A stretch of 64,000 nt of DNA from positions 586,858-650,857 of the forward strand of contig NZ_CAKLBP010000001.1 of the NCBI RefSeq assembly GCF_920984665.1. The letters run 5' to 3'. The notes beneath the pieces were generated by a model. It saw only the letters and a program-made list of their open reading frames with translations. It was not told the origin of the DNA and searched no databases. How positions within the stretch are numbered: the first letter of the stretch is position 1; every line of letters starts with the position of its first letter. The stretch comes from Pedobacter sp. Leaf170 (GTDB lineage: Bacteria > Bacteroidota > Bacteroidia > Sphingobacteriales > Sphingobacteriaceae). Shown one piece after another: positions 42,839 to 50,998 of this stretch. The position numbers and the translations under genes were made by a program.

Positions 42839-43444
42839 CTATTTCTTAATATACTTCCACATTCTGGTTTTTCCATCTGCAATCCATTCTATTGCAGTTT
42901 CCAGTCTACGCTGCCTGGTTGCTTCGGTTTTAGCTTCCTCAAACCACAAAACGTAATCTTTTTTATTAGAATTACTAAAGTTTTGAAATACGGCTAATGC
43001 CTTCGAATCTTCTTGCAAAGCATCGATAAAATACTGTGGTACAGTAAGTTCTTTAGGATTAGCTTTAATTTTTGATGGTAATTTTATCCCATCTTCATTT
43101 AACTGTGTGGCTTGTTGTATATAAGCTATTAATATATCATCCTCTGGTAAGTCATCAAATGATTTTATTTTACCCAGCAAGCCCATTGCTTCGCTACGCT
43201 CTTTAAAAATCCCTAATTCATCTTCAATTAGTGAACCTTTCCAAAAGCCAAAAACGCAATGGTTTTTAAATGCAGCCATGTGGCAAACCGTTCCTTTATA
43301 TTCAAAAAATGGCATGCTCCATTTCATTCGCTCTTCTATCCTGGCATCTGCCCTATGCACCAAATCTCTAAGATGCTCTAATATTGGAATAGCAAATTCA
43401 ACCGAATTGGCAATGTATTGGTCTACTGCTACAAGAGTTTTCAT
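42839..43444 (-). CDS. YdeI/OmpD-associated family protein (DUF1801-like)
   Basis: A 201-aa cytoplasmic protein. The N-terminal half matches the DUF1801/YdhG fold (HLRDLVHRADARIEERMKWSMPFFEYKGTVCHMAAFKNHCVFGFWKGSLI), and the C-terminal half the YdeI Omdaa repeat (ALQEDSKALAVFQNFSNSNKKDYVLWFEEAKTEATRQRRLETAIEWIADGKTRMWKY). The function is unknown. It is 12 bases from the flavin reductase-like gene upstream, so the two probably form an operon. Confidence 0.85.
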   Translation of the reverse strand: MKTLVAVDQYIANSVEFAIPILEHLRDLVHRADARIEERMKWSMPFFEYKGTVCHMAAFKNHCVFGFWKGSLIEDELGIFKERSEAMGLLGKIKSFDDLPEDDILIAYIQQATQLNEDGIKLPSKIKANPKELTVPQYFIDALQEDSKALAVFQNFSNSNKKDYVLWFEEAKTEATRQRRLETAIEWIADGKTRMWKYIKK

Positions 43445-43455
43445 ATTGATAATTT

Positions 43456-44343
43456 TTAGAGTAAAACAATTTTCAGAGCGAGCTCTACATTACCTTTCTG
43501 CAACTGCAATTTTGCTAAATCATGCAATTCGCGTTCGCGTGTGTAAGCATCGCCAATAGTCGCATCTAAAACTTCTTTAACCTCGGGTAATTGACTAACC
43601 AAATCGATTTCCTCATCTGTTGGCAAATGTTCAACATTTCCAAGCATACCTAAATCATTGCCGGTTAATACTTTTGATAACCGAACCGATTGTGGTAAAC
43701 TATCTATACCAATACCCAATTTTGCTAAAGGTTTGGCTACTTTAAACAAATTTTCGGCAGTTACCCTACAATACCAATCGCCACCCAAACGGGCAACCAA
43801 ATCAATCTTTTGCTGATCAATTTTGCCTGCAGCATCTAAAATATCCTCATTAATATGGATGAGTTTAACTTCAGCCAGAATCAAATTTCCCGCTCCATGA
43901 TTTTCTCCCAGTGGGATAACCTGATTAATTACACATTCAAATTGAACAGGTGCCTCCGCAACTCTTGGTGGCTTTACCAAATCGGATGGTTGCATGGTAA
44001 ATCCTGCCTTTTCAAATTCATTAACACCTTTTGCATATTCGGTGCTTGCCAAACTCATTTGCTGCACCATATCGTAATTAACAATATTAATAACACATTC
44101 TTTCACTTGCAATACGTTTTCGAGCGTATGTTTGGTTGTATTATCTCTTACACGTCTCGCCGGCGAAAAAATACAAATCGGCGGCTTGGTGCTAAACATA
44201 TTAAAAAAGCTAAATGGACTTAAATTAATATTTCCATCGCTATCAATTGTAGATGCAAAGCAAATTGGCCGTGGCGCAATGGCATATTGCAAATAATCTT
44301 GAAGCTGTACAGCAGATAAATCTTCGGTTTTGAGGGTTAGCAC
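43456..44343 (-). CDS. Flavin reductase family protein
   Basis: A 295-aa protein whose first ~195 residues are a flavin reductase (split-barrel FMN-binding) domain: YAIAPRPICFASTIDSDGNINLSPFSFFNMFSTKPPICIFSPA (FMN-binding P-R-P and S-P-F-S-x-F-N) and CVINIVNYDMVQQMSLASTEYAKGVNEFEKAGF. The remaining ~100 residues are helical (LPEVKEVLDATIGDAYTRERELHDLAKLQLQKGNVELALKIVLL). The reaction is unknown. In other Bacteroidota this kind of gene lies near tyrosine-degradation genes, as here. Confidence 0.85.
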   Translation of the reverse strand: MLTLKTEDLSAVQLQDYLQYAIAPRPICFASTIDSDGNINLSPFSFFNMFSTKPPICIFSPARRVRDNTTKHTLENVLQVKECVINIVNYDMVQQMSLASTEYAKGVNEFEKAGFTMQPSDLVKPPRVAEAPVQFECVINQVIPLGENHGAGNLILAEVKLIHINEDILDAAGKIDQQKIDLVARLGGDWYCRVTAENLFKVAKPLAKLGIGIDSLPQSVRLSKVLTGNDLGMLGNVEHLPTDEEIDLVSQLPEVKEVLDATIGDAYTRERELHDLAKLQLQKGNVELALKIVLL

Positions 44344-44389
44344 GGTTGAAAGGTTTTAAAAAATTACATTCAGGAAATTAGTATTATAA

Positions 44390-44885
44390 ACAATAATTGG
44401 CAATCAAAGCCGTCATTGCGAAAGCGATTTTTCATCGATTGAAGCAATCTCGTTAATGAATTCATCAACTCAAATGAGATTGCCACGTTCCGATGAAAAA
44501 TCGGAACTCGCAATGACGATCGACTTAATGGGTCAATAAGCATAAACAACAAATGCTAATAAAATCCAATAACTTTAATTTACCGTCATTGCGAAAGCGG
44601 TTTTTCATCGATTGAAGCAATCTCATTAACGAATTTAGTTACTCAAATAAGATTGCCACGTTCCGATGAAAAATCGGAACTCGCAATGACGATCGACTTA
44701 ATTGGTCACTAAGCATAAACAACAAATGCTAATAAAAATCCACCAACTTTAATTTGCCGTCATTGCGAAAGCGATTTTTCATCGATTGAAGCAATCTCAT
44801 TTATCAATTTAGTTACTCAAATGAGATTGCCACGTTCCGATGAAAAATCGGAACTCGCAATGACGATCGCCTTAATTGGTCATAA
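44390..44885. repeat. Triple tandem array of ~173-bp palindromic units
   Basis: Three units begin CCGTCATTGCGAAAGCG at about 44410, 44583 and 44757, so the periods are 173 and 174. Each has an outer GTCATTGCGA / TCGCAATGAC inverted repeat, with inner TTTTTCATCGATTGAAGC and CCGATGAAAAATCGG palindromes. Linkers between units share CATAAACAACAAATGCTAATAAAA. Arms and linkers differ by few bases, indicating recent duplication. The array fills the 574-bp gap between the flavin reductase-like and FAH genes; it holds no gene. Confidence 0.92.
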
Positions 44886-44917
44886 TATGAAAACCGAAAC
44901 CTGCTTTTCAAATTATC

Positions 44918-45913
44918 TTATTTCTTTAAAGCTAATATCGAAAAATCTGTGTTTGCCTTTGTAATTGTATTTGTTAGCGCTCCTAAACCGGTGATTTCCA
45001 TTTCTACAATATCGCCTGGCTGCAACCATTGGGTTGTGTAATTAGGGTTGTTGAGTAAACCTGTGCCATTAAGCTCAAGAAAACAGCCCGTACCCACCGT
45101 ACCAGAACCAATTACATCGCCTGGAAGTATATCTACACCGTAGGCACAACGTTCAATAATTTCGGCAAATGTCCAATCCATGTCAGCGGCGTTGCCTTTA
45201 GAAACTTCGATTCCATTTACGCGGCAAGTCATTTTTAAATTATAGGCGTTACCAATATGCCCATCCTTTGGTGCAACTTTGTATTGCTCCAATTCATCTG
45301 GTGTAACTAACCAAGGGCCAATTACGGTAGAAAAATCTTTGCCTTTCGCCGGACCTAAATTCAGCAGCATTTCTTCCATCTGCAAAGTTCTGGCGCTCAT
45401 ATCATTCATTACCATGTAACCTGCAATGTATTCATCAGCTTCTGAAGCCTTTATATTTCTACCTTTTTTACCAATCACGATTGCTAATTCTAATTCAAAA
45501 TCCAGCTTATCGAAATGGTCGGGCATACATTCGATATCACCAGTTCCCTGAATGGCATTATGATTTGTAAAATAAAAAATCGGATACTCATCAAACTGCG
45601 GAATCATATCTACCTTGCGGTTTCTACGGGCCGCAGCAACGTGTTGCCTAAAAGCATAACCATCTCTGCAACTTGTAGGGTGCGGAACGGGGGCCAAAAT
45701 TTCGTAAAATATCTCTTCTTTAGCTTGTATGGTGCCATTTTTTATGTCAGCATCTACCTTTTTAGCTCGTTCCATTAACACTTCGCCACCTTCCAGAAAT
45801 TCCTTCATATTATCCGGGATAAGCTTATCGCAACTATTAAGATTATAAATATGTCCGTTATTGAAAATGCCAAGATGCTCCTGGTCTTCGGTTTTGTAGG
45901 ATACAAATTTCAT
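44918..45913 (-). CDS. Fumarylacetoacetate hydrolase
   Basis: A 331-aa enzyme of the FAH superfamily, likely the last step of tyrosine degradation (fumarylacetoacetate to fumarate and acetoacetate). Metal and catalytic region: FTNHNAIQGTGDIECMPDHFDKLDFELELAIVIGKKGRN (E-x-E and later D), YMVMNDMSARTLQMEE, GKDFSTVIGPWLVTP and GDVIGSGTVGTGCFLELNGTGL. The position next to homogentisate and 4-hydroxyphenylpyruvate dioxygenase genes supports this over other FAH-family reactions. It diverges from hmgA. Confidence 0.9.
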   Translation of the reverse strand: MKFVSYKTEDQEHLGIFNNGHIYNLNSCDKLIPDNMKEFLEGGEVLMERAKKVDADIKNGTIQAKEEIFYEILAPVPHPTSCRDGYAFRQHVAAARRNRKVDMIPQFDEYPIFYFTNHNAIQGTGDIECMPDHFDKLDFELELAIVIGKKGRNIKASEADEYIAGYMVMNDMSARTLQMEEMLLNLGPAKGKDFSTVIGPWLVTPDELEQYKVAPKDGHIGNAYNLKMTCRVNGIEVSKGNAADMDWTFAEIIERCAYGVDILPGDVIGSGTVGTGCFLELNGTGLLNNPNYTTQWLQPGDIVEMEITGLGALTNTITKANTDFSILALKK

Positions 45914-46171
45914 ATACGATTTGGTTAAAATACGTGGTAAAGCTAATGATTTAGGGCAGTAATTAAAATGATGAAGAAATTATTTAATCTCAATCCATTC
46001 TTTCGAAACCGGGTTTATGAATTGTAAACCCTTTAATTTTCTTTGGATACTATTCATAAAATTAAAATGGAGATTTCAAGAACAAAAAAAGCTCAGCAAT
46101 TGATAGAAAGAACTAAATGTAAAGAAATTTTATCTTCGAAATAAAATCTGTAATTTAGCAGAATCAAAACC

Positions 46172-46273
46172 ATGATTTTAAAAGCATTACATATTAACTT
46201 AGTGAACGACGCGATTGCTGCACGTCGCTATAAGATGCTATCTAAATTAATCATGGCTCAGTATTCTCTGTAA
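46172..46273 (+). CDS. Possible 33-aa small protein or leader peptide upstream of hmgA
   Basis: A reading frame of 33 codons, starting MILKALHINLVNDAIAARRY and ending KLIMAQYSL, in the leader region of hmgA. A TATCTTCG box (one mismatch to TAnnTTTG) lies 34 bases before its ATG. A 9-bp hairpin (46295-46318) and a T-rich run (46331-46337) follow it before hmgA. It has two Tyr codons but no run of them. Support is limited to position and structure; no family is recognised. Confidence 0.4.
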   Translation: MILKALHINLVNDAIAARRYKMLSKLIMAQYSL

Positions 46274-46294
46274 TTTTCCGCAACTACCTTTTTG

Positions 46295-46318
46295 ATTAAA
46301 ACGCCTTGCCGTTTTAAT
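46295..46318 (+). promoter_or_regulatory. Hairpin ATTAAAACG / CGTTTTAAT in the hmgA leader
   Basis: A perfect 9-bp inverted repeat with the six-base loop CCTTGC, 43 bases before the hmgA start, downstream of the small reading frame. No T run follows at once; GATTTTTTTC begins 12 bases later. It may be an attenuator-type element or a simple stem. Confidence 0.4.
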
Positions 46319-46360
46319 AGTCGATTATTAAGATTTTTTTCTAACCTAACATAAATCAAT

Positions 46361-47527
46361 ATGCCTGTTTATCATAAATTGGGGCAAATTCCTGCAAAGC
46401 GGCACACGGTTTTCCGTAAACCTGATGGAAATTTGTACGCCGAAGAGTTGGTATCAACCGAAGGTTTTTCTAGCCTTTACTCTTTAGTTTACCATTGTCA
46501 CCCGCCTACTATTGTAAAACATTTGGGCGAGCCTTACGATGTTGAGCCAAAAATAGCTCGCGAAAAGCACCTTAAACACACCAGTTTAATAGGTTTTAAA
46601 ATTAAGCCCGAAGATGATTTTTTAAAAAGCCGTAAGGCTGTTTTGGTGAACAGCGATTTACATATCGTTTTGGCGGCGCCAAGAAAATCTATGACAGATT
46701 ACTTCTATAAAAATAGCCAGGCTGATGAAATGATTTTTGTGCATGAAGGTTCGGGGAAACTAAAAACCGGTTTTGGCGAAATTAAATTTGTTTATGGCGA
46801 TTATTTAATTATTCCTCGTGGTACGATTTACCAAATGGAATTTGACACGGAAGATAATCGTTTGTTTATTGTAGAAAGTTTTAGTCCGCTGAGGCCACCA
46901 AAACGTTATTTAAACCAATACGGACAGTTAATGGAACATGCCCCGTATTGCGAGCGAGATTTAAGATTACCAGAAAATTTGCAAACGCATGATGAATTTG
47001 GCGATTTTAAAGTGCTCATTAAAAAGCAAGGCCTGATTTATCCATATACATACGGCACGCATCCATTCGATTATGTGGGCTGGGATGGTTACCACTACCC
47101 ATACGCATTTTCTATACACGATTTTGAGCCTATAACCGGTCGCTTGCACCAACCGCCACCGGTTCATCAAACATTTGAAGGACACAACTTCGTTGTTTGT
47201 TCTTTCGTTCCACGTAAATATGATTACCATCCAGATTCTATTCCGGCGCCATATAACCATAGTAATGTAGATAGCGATGAAGTGCTTTATTATGTTGATG
47301 GCGATTTTATGAGCAGAAAAAGTGTGGTAAAAGGACAAATCACTTTACATCCCGGCGGCATTCCGCATGGGCCACATCCCGGAACGGTTGAAAAATCGAT
47401 AGGAAAAGAAAAAACGGATGAACTTGCTGTAATGATTGACCCTTTTAAACCTTTAATGTTAACTCAGGAAGCTATAGATATTGAGGATGAAAATTATCAT
47501 AAAAGCTGGCAGGAAAATATAGAATAA
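46361..47527 (+). CDS. hmgA: Homogentisate 1,2-dioxygenase
   Basis: A 388-aa iron dioxygenase that opens homogentisate to maleylacetoacetate. Family blocks: PVYHKLGQIPAKRHTVFRKPDGNLYAEELV at the start, EMIFVHEGSGKLKTGFG with YGDYLIIPRGTIYQM, and the C-terminal metal-binding FVPRKYDYHPDSIPAPYNHSNVDSDEVLYYVDGDFMSRK and HPGGIPHGPHPGTVEKSIGKEKTDELAVMID. The length fits the shorter (about 390 aa) bacterial type. HPPD follows 129 bases downstream on the same strand, so a joint transcript is likely. Confidence 0.93.
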   Translation: MPVYHKLGQIPAKRHTVFRKPDGNLYAEELVSTEGFSSLYSLVYHCHPPTIVKHLGEPYDVEPKIAREKHLKHTSLIGFKIKPEDDFLKSRKAVLVNSDLHIVLAAPRKSMTDYFYKNSQADEMIFVHEGSGKLKTGFGEIKFVYGDYLIIPRGTIYQMEFDTEDNRLFIVESFSPLRPPKRYLNQYGQLMEHAPYCERDLRLPENLQTHDEFGDFKVLIKKQGLIYPYTYGTHPFDYVGWDGYHYPYAFSIHDFEPITGRLHQPPPVHQTFEGHNFVVCSFVPRKYDYHPDSIPAPYNHSNVDSDEVLYYVDGDFMSRKSVVKGQITLHPGGIPHGPHPGTVEKSIGKEKTDELAVMIDPFKPLMLTQEAIDIEDENYHKSWQENIE

Positions 47528-47656
47528 GATAAGTCTTGAGCCGGAAGTTCGAAAACTTATCGCTTAAAAGAATTATTGAATAAAATTAATTGACTTCGGT
47601 CTTAAATAAAAAATCTTCGGATACTTAATTTGGAATCCGAACACAATACAACAAAA

Positions 47657-48787
47657 ATGGAAACACTAACATTCGCAGAAAAAATATCTAAAGCACAAGA
47701 TTTTCTGCCAATTAATGGAACAGATTATATAGAATTTTATGTGGGTAATGCTAAACAGGCGGCTCATTATTATAAAACCGCTTTTGGTTTCCAAAGTCTG
47801 GCCTACGCCGGACCAGAAACTGGTGTTCGCGACCGTGCATCGTATGTTTTGCAGCAGGGCAAAATCAGGTTAATATTAACTACGGCTTTAAAATCAGAGC
47901 ATCCAATTTCTGAACATGTAAAAAAACATGGCGATGGTGTTAAAGTTTTAGCACTTTGGGTTGATGATGCTTACAGTGCGTTTGAAGAAACGACTAAACG
48001 TGGAGCTAAATCATATTTAGAGCCGCAAACTTTAACCGATGAGAATGGTGAAGTTAAAATGAGTGGCATATACACTTATGGCGAAACGGTGCACATGTTT
48101 ATCGAAAGAAAAAATTACAAAGGAACTTTTATGCCGGGTTATCGCGTTTGGGAAAGTGATTATAAACCAGCTGATGCCGGACTTTTATACATTGACCATT
48201 GTGTTGGAAATGTGGGTTGGAATAGAATGAATGAAGCGGTGCAGTGGTATGAAGATGTGATGGGTTTCGTTAATATTTTATCTTTTGATGATAAACAAAT
48301 CAATACCGAATATTCTGCTTTAATGAGCAAGGTTATGAGCAATGGTAATGGCTTTTCAAAATTCCCGATTAATGAGCCTGCAGAAGGCAAAAAGAAATCG
48401 CAAATTGAAGAATACCTTGAATATTACGAAGGCGAAGGCGTACAACACATTGCCGTTGCTACAAAAGATATTGTTAGTACCGTAAAAGAATTAAAATCTC
48501 GTGGTGTAGAATTTTTAAGCGCTCCACCAGAAGCTTACTACGATATGATGCCGCAAAGAGTTGGCAAAATCGACGAAGAAATTAAAATTCTTGAAGATTT
48601 AGGCATTTTGGTTGATTGCGATGAAGAAGGTTATTTATTGCAGATATTCACCAAACCGGTTGAAGACCGACCAACTTTGTTTTTTGAAATTATTCAACGC
48701 AAAGGCGCTCAAAGCTTTGGCGCAGGTAATTTTAAGGCGTTGTTCGAATCTTTAGAAAGAGAACAAGAATTAAGAGGAAATTTGTAA
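47657..48787 (+). CDS. hppD: 4-hydroxyphenylpyruvate dioxygenase
   Basis: About 376 aa. It converts 4-hydroxyphenylpyruvate to homogentisate with Fe(II). Two vicinal-oxygen-chelate domains; iron ligands appear as YIDHCVGNV (His), GVQHIAVATKDI (His) and FFEIIQRKG (Glu). The start METLTFAEKISKAQDFLPINGTDYIEFYVGNAKQAAHYY is typical. ATG 47657 is taken; a TTG at 47630 would add nine polar residues. It is followed by a shared terminator at 48952. Confidence 0.94.
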   Translation: METLTFAEKISKAQDFLPINGTDYIEFYVGNAKQAAHYYKTAFGFQSLAYAGPETGVRDRASYVLQQGKIRLILTTALKSEHPISEHVKKHGDGVKVLALWVDDAYSAFEETTKRGAKSYLEPQTLTDENGEVKMSGIYTYGETVHMFIERKNYKGTFMPGYRVWESDYKPADAGLLYIDHCVGNVGWNRMNEAVQWYEDVMGFVNILSFDDKQINTEYSALMSKVMSNGNGFSKFPINEPAEGKKKSQIEEYLEYYEGEGVQHIAVATKDIVSTVKELKSRGVEFLSAPPEAYYDMMPQRVGKIDEEIKILEDLGILVDCDEEGYLLQIFTKPVEDRPTLFFEIIQRKGAQSFGAGNFKALFESLEREQELRGNL

Positions 48788-48951
48788 TTAATGATGAAAG
48801 TGCATGTTATCTTTCGTTTAAAGGAATTCTTCACTAAAACTTCATAATTGAAGTGCACCTTTGAAATAACAAAACACGAAGCGATTTCTATTTTGTTAAA
48901 TTCTAAAAAATCATAATTAGTTTTTTAGTTTTCCGGTTACCCTTATCTGAT

Positions 48952-48986
48952 ACCTCCTGTATTGCAAAATACGGGAGGTTTTTTTA
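48952..48986. terminator. Terminator between hppD and the DUF58 gene
   Basis: ACCTCCTGTATT pairs with AATACGGGAGGT (one T-G pair) around a four-base loop, followed by seven T. It lies between convergent genes and can serve hppD. Confidence 0.88.
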
Positions 48987-49904
48987 CTAACCGAGCTTCT
49001 GTCGTTTAATTAAATAGGCCTGTAATATTGGATAAAATCCTTCACTAATATCAGCATCAATTAAATCAATTTTATATTGTGCACACTTTAATGCAATATT
49101 TTGCCTGTAAGCAGCTACTGCATTTGTATAATTTTCTTTAACCTGGTTGGTATGAACTTTAATTGTATCGCCGGTTTCCATATCTATAAACTGATAAGGT
49201 CGATTTTCGAATTCAAAATTAACTTCTTTTGATTTATCAACTACGTTGAAAACAACAATTTCGTGTTTGTTAAATTTTAAATGTTGCAAGGCATCAAAAA
49301 ATTCATCGGTTTTTTGAGTGTTGGTTTGCGTATTAAATAAATCGCTGAAAATTACTACCAATGAGCGTTTATGTATTAACTCTGCCACCTGATGCAAGGC
49401 TTCACTCAAATTTGTTTGTGCATTAACTTTGGGTTTTTGCAATAACTCATCAAGCTTGGAAAATAAATATTTTTGATGAACAGTTGTAGATTTTGCTGGT
49501 GTATTTAATAAAATTTCATCGGCGAAAAGACTCAAACCAAAAGCATCTCTTTGTTTTTTTAACAAGTACATTAATGATGCCGCCGCTTGAATTGCAAAAG
49601 TTAATTTATTGTTTTTTGGTTCGGGGAAATACATCGACGAAGAAACATCGATAACAAACTGACAACGAAGATTGGTTTCTTCTTCAAACCTTTTACTGTA
49701 GAGCTTATCGGTTTTGGCGTATAATTTCCAATCAATATTTTTAACATTATCGCCATTGTTATATTGCCTGTGCTCGGCAAATTCTACAGAAAACCCATGA
49801 AAAGGACTTTTATGTAAACCTGTAATAAAACCTTCAACAACCTGTTTTGCTAATAATTCGAGGTTTCCATAGCCCGACTCGTTTTCATAATTAAGTTCCT
49901 GCAT
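48987..49904 (-). CDS. DUF58 domain protein (vWA-like)
   Basis: A 305-aa cytoplasmic protein. N-terminal DUF58 block: GYGNLELLAKQVVEGFITGLHKSPFHGFSVEFAEHRQYNNGDNVKNIDWKLYAKTDKLYSKRFEEETNL; then a vWA-type MIDAS D-x-S-x-S at Asp86 (FVIDVSSSM). Such proteins usually act with a MoxR-type AAA ATPase, but no such gene adjoins it in the window; it may be encoded elsewhere. It is divergent from a small membrane protein gene. Confidence 0.9.
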   Translation of the reverse strand: MQELNYENESGYGNLELLAKQVVEGFITGLHKSPFHGFSVEFAEHRQYNNGDNVKNIDWKLYAKTDKLYSKRFEEETNLRCQFVIDVSSSMYFPEPKNNKLTFAIQAAASLMYLLKKQRDAFGLSLFADEILLNTPAKSTTVHQKYLFSKLDELLQKPKVNAQTNLSEALHQVAELIHKRSLVVIFSDLFNTQTNTQKTDEFFDALQHLKFNKHEIVVFNVVDKSKEVNFEFENRPYQFIDMETGDTIKVHTNQVKENYTNAVAAYRQNIALKCAQYKIDLIDADISEGFYPILQAYLIKRQKLG

Positions 49905-50034
49905 AGAGTAAAGCTAAACAATAACATTGAGTTTGTTATTGTTGGCAAACCGTTTTAAAATTAGCAGGATGTAAAAATATTTTTTGATCTTCTTTCCATT
50001 TTATATATTAGTGATAAAACCAAACAAACAATTA

Positions 50035-50475
50035 ATGAGCAAACGCGAAAAAAACATCATTGGCTTCATTTATATTATTATTGGTGCAATTGTATTATCA
50101 TGCCTTACTAATTTTATAATGAATATTTTTAATTATCTAAAACCAAATCAAAACTTAAAAGGACTTTTTTCTGATATTTTTGCAATGATCTGCATTGCTT
50201 ATATTGGTCATTCAAATTTTCCTACCGGGATTAGTAATATTGAAGATGTTCGATTATTGTTAAAGGGGTTGAAAAAAATGTTGATTGCATCTTATTTATT
50301 TATCGCCATTTTAACCATACTGCAGGTTGGCTATCTTTTTGGTGGTTATGAGGTTTTTGTGCCTCCATATCTTTATATCGCAAGCATTTTATTTTTGCCA
50401 TTTGTAATCTGGGCGAAAAGATATTTAACCTCCGTTTTGAAAGCAAATCAATATTCATCTATTGAAGAAAGTTAA
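50035..50475 (+). CDS. Small membrane protein of unknown function
   Basis: About 146 aa, with four likely membrane segments (IIGFIYIIIGAIVLSCLTNFIM, LFSDIFAMICIAYIG, MLIASYLFIAILTILQVGYLFGG, YLYIASILFLPFVIWAKRYL). I do not recognise a family. ATG 50035 (MSKREKN) is preferred to a TTG 51 bases upstream, which would add a hydrophobic stretch. No neighbour suggests a role. Confidence 0.62.
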   Translation: MSKREKNIIGFIYIIIGAIVLSCLTNFIMNIFNYLKPNQNLKGLFSDIFAMICIAYIGHSNFPTGISNIEDVRLLLKGLKKMLIASYLFIAILTILQVGYLFGGYEVFVPPYLYIASILFLPFVIWAKRYLTSVLKANQYSSIEES

Positions 50476-50620
50476 TTAAAATTTGGATTACTAACCGCCC
50501 CTTGCCCAATATTACTAAATAAGGAAAAAACAAAAAATATCGTCAACCAGAGTTCCTCAAAGCATCGGGACAAGTTATTTAAGGGCGAAGCATTTTATTT
50601 TTCGTAAATCACATCATAAC

Positions 50621-50680
50621 TGTCACATTGAGCCTGTCGAAATGTTTTTAATAAATTCTTCGACAAGCTCAGAGTGACAA
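50621..50680. repeat. Palindrome of the GTCACATTGAGCCTGTCGAA type
   Basis: TGTCACATTGAGCCTGTCGAA and its near complement TTCGACAAGCTCAGAGTGACA flank a 17-base AT spacer. The CTTCGACAAGCTCAG core is widespread in bacterial genomes as an interspersed repeat. Confidence 0.8.
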
Positions 50681-50741
50681 ATACTATAAGAACTTCAGAT
50701 ATTGATTTTGGCTAATCTGCGCTAATATCCACAGTTCATAA

Positions 50742-50799
50742 ACCCAATGGCAGTGGCAGCCTCCGATTTTTCATCGGAGCTATAACGAACAGTGGGACT
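50742..50799 (+). repeat. Structured intergenic element, copy 7
   Basis: CCCAATGGCAGTGGCAGC, a tight hairpin CTCCGAT/ATCGGAG, and the 3' box CTATAACGAACAGTGGGACT. The outer CCCA pairs with TGGG. It is the shortest member of the family (58 bases). Confidence 0.72.
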
Positions 50800-50895
50800 G
50801 AAATTGCGAAGAATTGCTGAACATTCATTTCCAAAAAAAAAATAAATTTAATTCAAAAGAAGATTTATCATAAGACCTTTCATTCGGCTGTGGTT

Positions 50896-50976
50896 GTCAC
50901 GTTGAACTTCCCGAAGTTTCGGGACAAGTAGTCGAAATGCCACTTGTAAAAGTCCTTCAACAAGCTCAGGATGACC
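50896..50976. repeat. Palindrome variant GTCACGTTGAACTTCCCGAAG
   Basis: GTCACGTTGAACTTCCCGAAG with an internal CCCGAAGTTTCGGG hairpin, followed by CTTCAACAAGCTCAGGATGAC. It is the same family as the copy at 50621, with an insertion. Confidence 0.6.
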
Positions 50977-50998
50977 GTGAAGTCTTATAATGATTTTT

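Larger units (their letters stand above)
45914..46360. other. 447-bp divergent region between FAH and hmgA
   Basis: It holds a hairpin GGGTTTA/TAAACCC (46011-46031, followed by TTTAATTTT), a 33-codon reading frame (46172-46273), and a second hairpin (46295-46318). I see no other gene here. Confidence 0.5.
50476..50998. other. 523-bp gap with three repeats
   Basis: Holds two GTCACATTGAG-type palindromes (50621-50680, 50896-50976) and one structured element (50742-50799). No gene is seen. Confidence 0.6.

Noticed and set aside
44390..44885. Possible CRISPR array
   Set aside because: Only three units of ~173 bp, near-identical throughout with no variable spacers; they are palindromic tandem repeats and no cas gene is near.
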